A stretch of 64,000 nt of DNA from JBLMYQ01 sp050260055 (GTDB taxonomy: Bacteria; Bacillota; Clostridia; Acetivibrionales; UBA4821): NCBI GenBank assembly GCA_050260055.1, contig JBLNBO010000005.1, positions 134,956 to 198,955 on the forward strand, given 5' to 3'. The translations under genes were made by a program, and so were the position numbers. The notes beneath the pieces were generated by a model. That model was not told where the DNA came from. It did no database searches and saw only the letters and a list, made by a program, of their open reading frames with translations. Numbering within the stretch: the first letter of the stretch is position 1; each line of letters starts with the position of its first letter. Positions 59,372-64,000 of this stretch are shown piece after piece.

Positions 59372-59851
59372 ATGTTTAAAAAAATATTTACATTAATAAT
59401 TGTAGCACTTATTATTTTGGTTCCATTTACCTGTATTGCTGAAACAGTGTCCAGCGGTGTTATGGATGATGCTTCGCAAAAGGCTGACAGGACAAAAAAG
59501 GAAGGAGACAAAGTAGTAGAAAAAGCAGCAAAAAACTTTACTATTGATGCTGATCCGGATAAAGAATTGATAGATATAGACAATAAAGACGGTGGTTCTA
59601 GTGCTGATCAAAGTCTTACTGATATAGGTAAAGGCACTTACAGTTTTGCATGGAGAGTTCTTATTGAATTCCAGAGAAATAGCTTTCCTGTTTGCCTTAT
59701 TGGTATTATTATTGGAGCATTAATAACATTTATTCTTGGACCTAGAAATATGGTTAGAAAGAAACTCGGAGTCAGTTTAATGTTTGGGTTTCTAAGTTTT
59801 TGGGTAGTTGCTCAAGTTGCGCCAGTAGTATTCTGGCTGCTGATTCAATAA
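59372..59851 (+). CDS. Exported or membrane protein with two C-terminal helices
   Basis: A 159-residue protein with a signal peptide (about 1-23, ending CIA-ETV), a charged extracytoplasmic region (25-95) and two hydrophobic helices (about 107-127 and 135-157). The signal-plus-two-helices plan is like VirB2/TrbC-type type IV secretion pilins, but length and sequence do not prove this. It ends 15 bp before a CpaE/TadZ-like gene, so the two are co-expressed. Confidence 0.6.
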   Translation: MFKKIFTLIIVALIILVPFTCIAETVSSGVMDDASQKADRTKKEGDKVVEKAAKNFTIDADPDKELIDIDNKDGGSSADQSLTDIGKGTYSFAWRVLIEFQRNSFPVCLIGIIIGALITFILGPRNMVRKKLGVSLMFGFLSFWVVAQVAPVVFWLLIQ

Positions 59852-59866
59852 CGAAAGGATTACGCT

Positions 59867-61714
59867 ATGAAAGTTCTTGTAGCAATAAACAATGATGCCG
59901 TTTCTGAGGCCAGTGGTAATTTCTATCAGCGTGAATACAATAATACTCTTGAAATAAAGAATGTCTATTACTTTAAAGCTTTACTGGAAGAGATAAAGCT
60001 TATTAGTTTTGACAGCATTATTATTCATGAGGAACTTGAGCCATTTTCTACATTAAATCAAGAAGTTATTGATAACAATCTATTCGAAATATTTGATAAA
60101 ATCTCCGATGAAGGACGCGGAGCTAATATAATTTTTATCTCTTCAGAGCGTAGAAAAAGAGATGACAAGCTTATCAGGAAGATGTTCAACATTGGTATTT
60201 ATAATATCCTCATAGGAGAGGATAGAACTATTGAGGAAGTTGCAAAACTGCTTAATAAGCCAAGAACTAAAAAAGAAGCCAAGAGTTATATTGATTATGA
60301 TTTGGATGAAGATGCTTACGGAAAAGAAGATGAAGTAAGCGAAACAGAATTGAACAGGATTCTTGTAGCATATGAAAGTGCGGCAGGAGATGAACAGAAA
60401 TATGTTGAAATATTTGATAGAATTGCTGAACAGTATACTGATGTTCAGCTCAGAGTTATAGTTGCCTTCCTGCCTGAACACGTAAAAAGAGTTTTATATA
60501 ATAAGAGTGAAAAATTTAGAAGTATTATTGCACTTGCAGTTCCAGACTTTGTTGACAAACAGAATATAGAATCTTTTAAGGATGAAGGTGAAGGCGAATA
60601 TAAAATTCCTGATAGAGAAGAGGAAGAAAGGCCGGTAAGGGAAGTTTATGAAAAAGAACAACCCCAAATGCCGCCGGTACAGCCTCCGGTTCGAAAATAT
60701 GAAGAACCGGGCCCTATAAGAAAAGAGCCGGATTCATATGCGCAGCAAAGACCGTATGATAGACAGCTTGCGGTTCAAACGCCTGTCATTGATAGCCCTA
60801 CCAAATATCAAAAATTTACCGAGGTTATTGAAAAAGAAATAATAAGAGAAGTATATGAAACGCCAAAGGATTACCGTAAGGTGGTATGTTTTGTTGGTGC
60901 TCATAAATCAGGTACAACTTTTTTAATTAATGCTATTGCATCATACCTTACCCGACGTGGAATCAAAACAGCAATTTTTGATGCAACAAGAAATAAAGAC
61001 TCTTATTTTATATATGCAATAAACAATGAAAACAGCAGAGAAGTTGCGGCAAAAAGCTTGTTTTCGCTTTCTCAAGGAAGAGATCTTCCTCTCGAAGTAA
61101 ATAGAATGAGCGTTTATACTGCAATTCCTGGACATACTCCAAAGGAAAATATGGACTATGTAAAAATGGTTGAATTAGCAAAATCAAAGAATTCAGTTGT
61201 TCTGATAGATTGTGATTTTGATTCTCCGCTGGAGTTGTTTAAAATATGCCAGAATATTTATATTGTTCAAGACATGGACATTCTTAATCTCCAGCCGATT
61301 ACTTCATTTTTAAGAGAACTGAAGTATAGAGGAATAGATTTGCAAAAAGGTAAGGTTATTGTAAACAAACATGTTAAATGCGCCCTGCCTGCAAAGAGAG
61401 TAATAGAAGGCATATCCTATTACAGCAATCCTGAAATGACAATATATGATGAATTGTTTGTAAAGAATATCAATTATTATATTATTCCTTTTGATGATGG
61501 CAATCAAAGAAAGTATCTTGAAGGATTATATTTATGTAAGTTAAACTATACCGACTTTACTGAAGATTTTAAGGAGGCGCTGGAGCATTTGGCTTCAAGT
61601 GTATATCCTGTTGGACCTTCACGAAGTAAAGTAAAAGATTTTAAAAATATATTTAGTTCTATAAAGAATATGATGGCAGTAAAGAAAAAATCTGAAGATG
61701 ATGCTGATTTTTAA
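59867..61714 (+). CDS. CpaE/TadZ-like ATPase-fold protein
   Basis: A 615-residue protein. An N-terminal receiver-like domain (about 1-125), an acidic linker, a small helical domain (about 160-225) and a Pro/Glu-rich linker (230-310) lead to a MinD/ParA-like domain (335-590). That layout is typical of CpaE/TadZ, which place pilus machines at poles. The P-loop is degenerate: FVGAHKSGTTFLIN (G344 to T351) has Thr where the catalytic Lys should follow Gly. No tad ATPase or pilin genes are in the window. A partner to the VirD4 cluster 8 kb away is possible. Confidence 0.65.
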   Translation: MKVLVAINNDAVSEASGNFYQREYNNTLEIKNVYYFKALLEEIKLISFDSIIIHEELEPFSTLNQEVIDNNLFEIFDKISDEGRGANIIFISSERRKRDDKLIRKMFNIGIYNILIGEDRTIEEVAKLLNKPRTKKEAKSYIDYDLDEDAYGKEDEVSETELNRILVAYESAAGDEQKYVEIFDRIAEQYTDVQLRVIVAFLPEHVKRVLYNKSEKFRSIIALAVPDFVDKQNIESFKDEGEGEYKIPDREEEERPVREVYEKEQPQMPPVQPPVRKYEEPGPIRKEPDSYAQQRPYDRQLAVQTPVIDSPTKYQKFTEVIEKEIIREVYETPKDYRKVVCFVGAHKSGTTFLINAIASYLTRRGIKTAIFDATRNKDSYFIYAINNENSREVAAKSLFSLSQGRDLPLEVNRMSVYTAIPGHTPKENMDYVKMVELAKSKNSVVLIDCDFDSPLELFKICQNIYIVQDMDILNLQPITSFLRELKYRGIDLQKGKVIVNKHVKCALPAKRVIEGISYYSNPEMTIYDELFVKNINYYIIPFDDGNQRKYLEGLYLCKLNYTDFTEDFKEALEHLASSVYPVGPSRSKVKDFKNIFSSIKNMMAVKKKSEDDADF

Positions 61715-61758
61715 AAATACGGCTTATTATGTGCAAATAAATAACGCTGGGAGATAAT

Positions 61759-62823
61759 ATGGGACTATATGTTTTAATTATTTTTAATCTAATTCTAATA
61801 ATCTATATTTTTTACCTTCTTAGACAATTGGATATTTTCCAAAAATTAAAGAAGAATTATTCATCTGTAGTAATTCTTCAAAAAATTATGGAGATAATGG
61901 GAAAGAAAATTTCCGGACAAGAGAAATTAGAAGAGATTAATGAAATTCTGATCAAAGAAAATGACATAATGTATTCCACAATTGTTTCATATGATGGAGA
62001 CAATCATATTATTCAAGCATCAAATGTTAATACCGCCTATCATGATGTATTCAAGGAAGTCATTGAAGAACCGATATTTAAGAATAATGTCTTAAAAAAT
62101 GTTCCTAAATACGTAACATCTCCATATGGGGAAGCGATTAAGTATTCTTCTGCTTTAGAAAGAGGGATACGTTCAGCTATGATGATGCCCTTGTATCTTA
62201 ATGATAGCTATGCGGGATATTGGCTAATAGAAGATAAAAACCCAAATGCGTTTGACCGCTTTGAAAAAATCCAGCTTAGTATACTTAAAAATAATCTGGT
62301 TTTGATAATCGAAAGCAGTAATTACCAATCAACAATTGAAAAGATGGCGGTTAGCGATAGGCTTACGGGATTATTCAACAGGTATTATCTATACAGTAGG
62401 GGCAGAAGCTTAATAAATGATTACCCCATTTCTACGGTTGTTATTGCGGATATTGACCATTTCAAGAGAATAAATGATACTTATGGGCATGATGTCGGAG
62501 ATAAAGTTTTGGTCAATATGGTTCAAACAACATTGAAATGCCTTACAAAACAAGATATATTTGTTAGATTCGGCGGAGAGGAATTTGTAATATTGCTGCC
62601 CGGCAAATCTCCAAATGAAAGCAAACAAAGAATTGATGAGATTAGAGAAACTATTTCAAGGGAAAAATTCGATACAAGCAATAATGAATTTATAAATGTA
62701 ACCGTAAGTTATGGGATGAGTTCATTCCAGCCTGGAGGCAATCTTGATGCTGTCCTAAAAAATGCTGATATAGCACTCTATAGAGCAAAAGAGAATGGTA
62801 GAAATCGTATTGAAATAGGATAA
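61759..62823 (+). CDS. Membrane-anchored GAF-GGDEF diguanylate cyclase
   Basis: A 354-residue protein with one N-terminal helix (about 2-22), a GAF-like sensor (60-190) and a GGDEF domain with GGEEF at residues 272-276 in RFGGEEFVILLPG. Catalytic-site neighbours (DIDHFKRINDTYGHDVGD) are intact. The inhibitory RxxD is absent; Thr holds the Arg position. GGGAGAT precedes the ATG. It starts 44 bp after the CpaE/TadZ-like gene, which may point to c-di-GMP control of that system. Confidence 0.85.
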   Translation: MGLYVLIIFNLILIIYIFYLLRQLDIFQKLKKNYSSVVILQKIMEIMGKKISGQEKLEEINEILIKENDIMYSTIVSYDGDNHIIQASNVNTAYHDVFKEVIEEPIFKNNVLKNVPKYVTSPYGEAIKYSSALERGIRSAMMMPLYLNDSYAGYWLIEDKNPNAFDRFEKIQLSILKNNLVLIIESSNYQSTIEKMAVSDRLTGLFNRYYLYSRGRSLINDYPISTVVIADIDHFKRINDTYGHDVGDKVLVNMVQTTLKCLTKQDIFVRFGGEEFVILLPGKSPNESKQRIDEIRETISREKFDTSNNEFINVTVSYGMSSFQPGGNLDAVLKNADIALYRAKENGRNRIEIG

Positions 62824-62911
62824 ATAAAAATGTTGCATAAATATCCCTTATATATTAATATAAGTGAAGAACAGCTTTTCGCCTTAATGCAGTATGAGAG
62901 GAGTGAGTGAT

Positions 62912-63160
62912 ATGTCGGTTACTGATACTGTGAAATTTAAAGTTGAAAAAGAAAAAAGTAAAGAAACTAAAGAAATATTGACTTCTGTATATAATGCTCT
63001 GAAGGAGAAAGGCTATAATCCAATAAACCAAATAATCGGTTATGTTTTATCAGGAGACCCAACTTATGTGACAAGTTACAACAATGCCAGGAGTCTTATT
63101 AGAAAACTTGAAAGAGATGAAATTTTGGAAGAATTGCTTAGAAGCTACTTGGAAAAATAA
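62912..63160 (+). CDS. ireB: IreB family regulatory phosphoprotein (UPF0297)
   Basis: An 82-residue protein whose homologue IreB is phosphorylated by the IreK kinase in Enterococcus. N-terminal threonines (MSVTDTVKF) at the expected sites and the conserved GYNPINQIIGYVLSGDPTYVTSYNNAR segment are present. The ATG at 62912 follows GAGAGGAGTGA; an ATG at 62894 precedes that site. It leads the conserved ireB-ruvX-DUF1292 order. Confidence 0.92.
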   Translation: MSVTDTVKFKVEKEKSKETKEILTSVYNALKEKGYNPINQIIGYVLSGDPTYVTSYNNARSLIRKLERDEILEELLRSYLEK

Positions 63161-63176
63161 TTAGTTGATAAATTAA

Positions 63177-63198
63177 GGGGGCATTTCGTAGTGCCCCT
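63177..63198 (+). other. GC-rich hairpin between ireB and ruvX
   Basis: GGGGCA/TGCCCC with an eight-base loop and no T run. It could be an RNA-stability element or partial terminator inside the operon. Confidence 0.5.
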
Positions 63199-63224
63199 AT
63201 AAATTTCGTTATTATGGGGTTATT

Positions 63225-63638
63225 ATGAGAATTCTCGGTATTGATTATGGGGATAGCCGAATAGGAGTTTCTGTGAGCGATCCTTTCGGTTGGACAGCAC
63301 AGGGATTGGAAACCATAAATGCTACAAAAGGAATGCAATCGGTACTAAAACGGTTAGAAGAGATAATAAATGAATACTCAGTAGAAAAAATAGTTATTGG
63401 TTTTCCATTGAATATGAATGGAACAGTTGGAGATAGAGGAATAAAAACAGATAAATTTATAAACTTAATAATAGAAAAATTCAACATCCCTGTTGCAAAA
63501 TGGGATGAAAGATTAACAACGGTTGCAGCCCAAAGATTGATGAATGAATCGAATATAAAAAATAAAAAGAAAAAAGGCCTAGTAGATACAATTTCATCAA
63601 CCTATATTTTGCAGGGATATCTTGACTCAATTAGATAG
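63225..63638 (+). CDS. ruvX: Holliday junction resolvase-like protein YqgF/RuvX
   Basis: A 137-residue RNase H-fold protein (MRILGIDYGDSRIGVSVSDPFG, GFPLNMNGTVGDRG, and the C-terminal WDERLTTVAAQR and DTISSTYILQGYLD). Members process rRNA precursors or recombination intermediates. GGGGTT precedes the ATG. Middle gene of the conserved three-gene set. Confidence 0.94.
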   Translation: MRILGIDYGDSRIGVSVSDPFGWTAQGLETINATKGMQSVLKRLEEIINEYSVEKIVIGFPLNMNGTVGDRGIKTDKFINLIIEKFNIPVAKWDERLTTVAAQRLMNESNIKNKKKKGLVDTISSTYILQGYLDSIR

Positions 63639-63712
63639 ATAATATAAATATATATTATTAAATAAAAAAGTAGCCAAAAAGCTTAATAAATTAAAAAGGA
63701 GATGTGTAATTA

Positions 63713-64000
63713 ATGAACGAAGAAAGAGATGATGTTCTGGTACTTATGGATGATGAAGGCAACGAAACAGAATTCGAATACCTCGATACAGTTGAGATGA
63801 ATAACAAAGAATATGTTGTACTGCTTCCAATGGTAGAAGAAGAGAGTGAACCGGCAGAAGAGGTTCTTATCCTTAAGGTGGAGCAGGATGAGAATGGCGA
63901 AGATGTTTTCTCAAGTGTTGATGATGAAAAAGAACTAAATGAAGTATTTGAACAGTTCAAACAGCAAGCCGGAGATGAATTTGACTTTGTAGAAGAATAA
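63713..64000 (+). CDS. DUF1292 family protein (YrzB-like)
   Basis: A 95-residue, very acidic protein (MNEERDDVLVLMDDEGNETEFEYLDTVEMNNKEYVVLLP) of unknown molecular function. It is conserved after ruvX in Firmicutes. AAAAGGAGAT precedes the ATG. The TAA stop occupies the last three bases of the window, so the gene is complete. Confidence 0.92.
   Translation: MNEERDDVLVLMDDEGNETEFEYLDTVEMNNKEYVVLLPMVEEESEPAEEVLILKVEQDENGEDVFSSVDDEKELNEVFEQFKQQAGDEFDFVEE

Overview
The window looks like a chromosomal stretch of a low-GC, endospore-forming, anaerobic and probably flagellated Firmicute of class Clostridia. The evidence is the AT-rich codon use, strong AGGAGG-type ribosome binding sites, tight Rho-independent terminators, sporulation genes (spoIID, a sipL-like DUF3794-LysM gene, spoVG), an [FeFe]-hydrogenase-like protein, a membrane pyrophosphatase and flagellar rod genes. 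No rRNA, tRNA, CRISPR array or intact insertion sequence was recognised. Genus-level assignment is not possible from the sequence alone.

Layout. 1-4.5 kb: a membrane diguanylate cyclase, then a nitrogen locus (leader with a terminator hairpin, a deleted glnA remnant, an ANTAR regulator, amtB, glnB). 4.5-9.9 kb: the str operon (rplGB-like, rpsL, rpsG, fusA, tuf), with repeat-rich spacers and a multi-hairpin fusA-tuf spacer. 10-16 kb: an AI-2E-family permease, a YhaO/YhaN-type nuclease-ATPase pair, and a run of small minus-strand unknowns. 16.3-19.1 kb: two radical-SAM proteins followed by a LipM-type octanoyltransferase, probably a lipoate synthesis operon of the LipS1/LipS2 kind. 19-25 kb: a sugar-nucleotide epimerase, spoIID, the sipL-like gene and hppA. 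25.5-27.5 kb: a soluble fusion of ferredoxin, H-cluster domain and chemoreceptor signalling domain, a likely hydrogen or redox sensor.

27.5-31.4 kb: a TetR-controlled ABC-2 export operon. 31.5-36.8 kb: two half-size TSUP permease genes, a serine pair (class V aminotransferase and serA) and DUF1015. 36.9-39.7 kb: DUF402, PRC-barrel, a small glycine-rich protein and a divergent alpha/beta-hydrolase. 39.9-46.6 kb: flgF-flgG-flgJ behind a sigma-D-type promoter, then fabZ, murC, spoVG behind a sigma-H-type promoter, and uvrC. 46.6-53.9 kb: the least ordinary region, with a Met-rich small protein, unknown proteins around a VirD4/TraG-type coupling ATPase, and two secreted proteins, one a predicted seven-bladed propeller. 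53.9-56.3 kb: a Ni/Co (czcD-type) riboswitch with its terminator, a cation diffusion facilitator and an MFS exporter. 56.3-59.1 kb: ribE, ribBA and ribH without ribD or an FMN riboswitch, preceded by a possible MITE. 59.3-64 kb: a two-helix membrane protein, a CpaE/TadZ-like protein, a second diguanylate cyclase, then ireB-ruvX-DUF1292.

The strongest candidates for undescribed biology are the VirD4-centred cluster (47.0-53.9 kb) with the possibly related CpaE/TadZ locus (59.3-61.7 kb), the hydrogenase-chemoreceptor fusion, and the two-gene radical-SAM lipoate system. Start codons were chosen from ribosome-binding-site spacing. All functional calls rest on motif recognition, without database searches.
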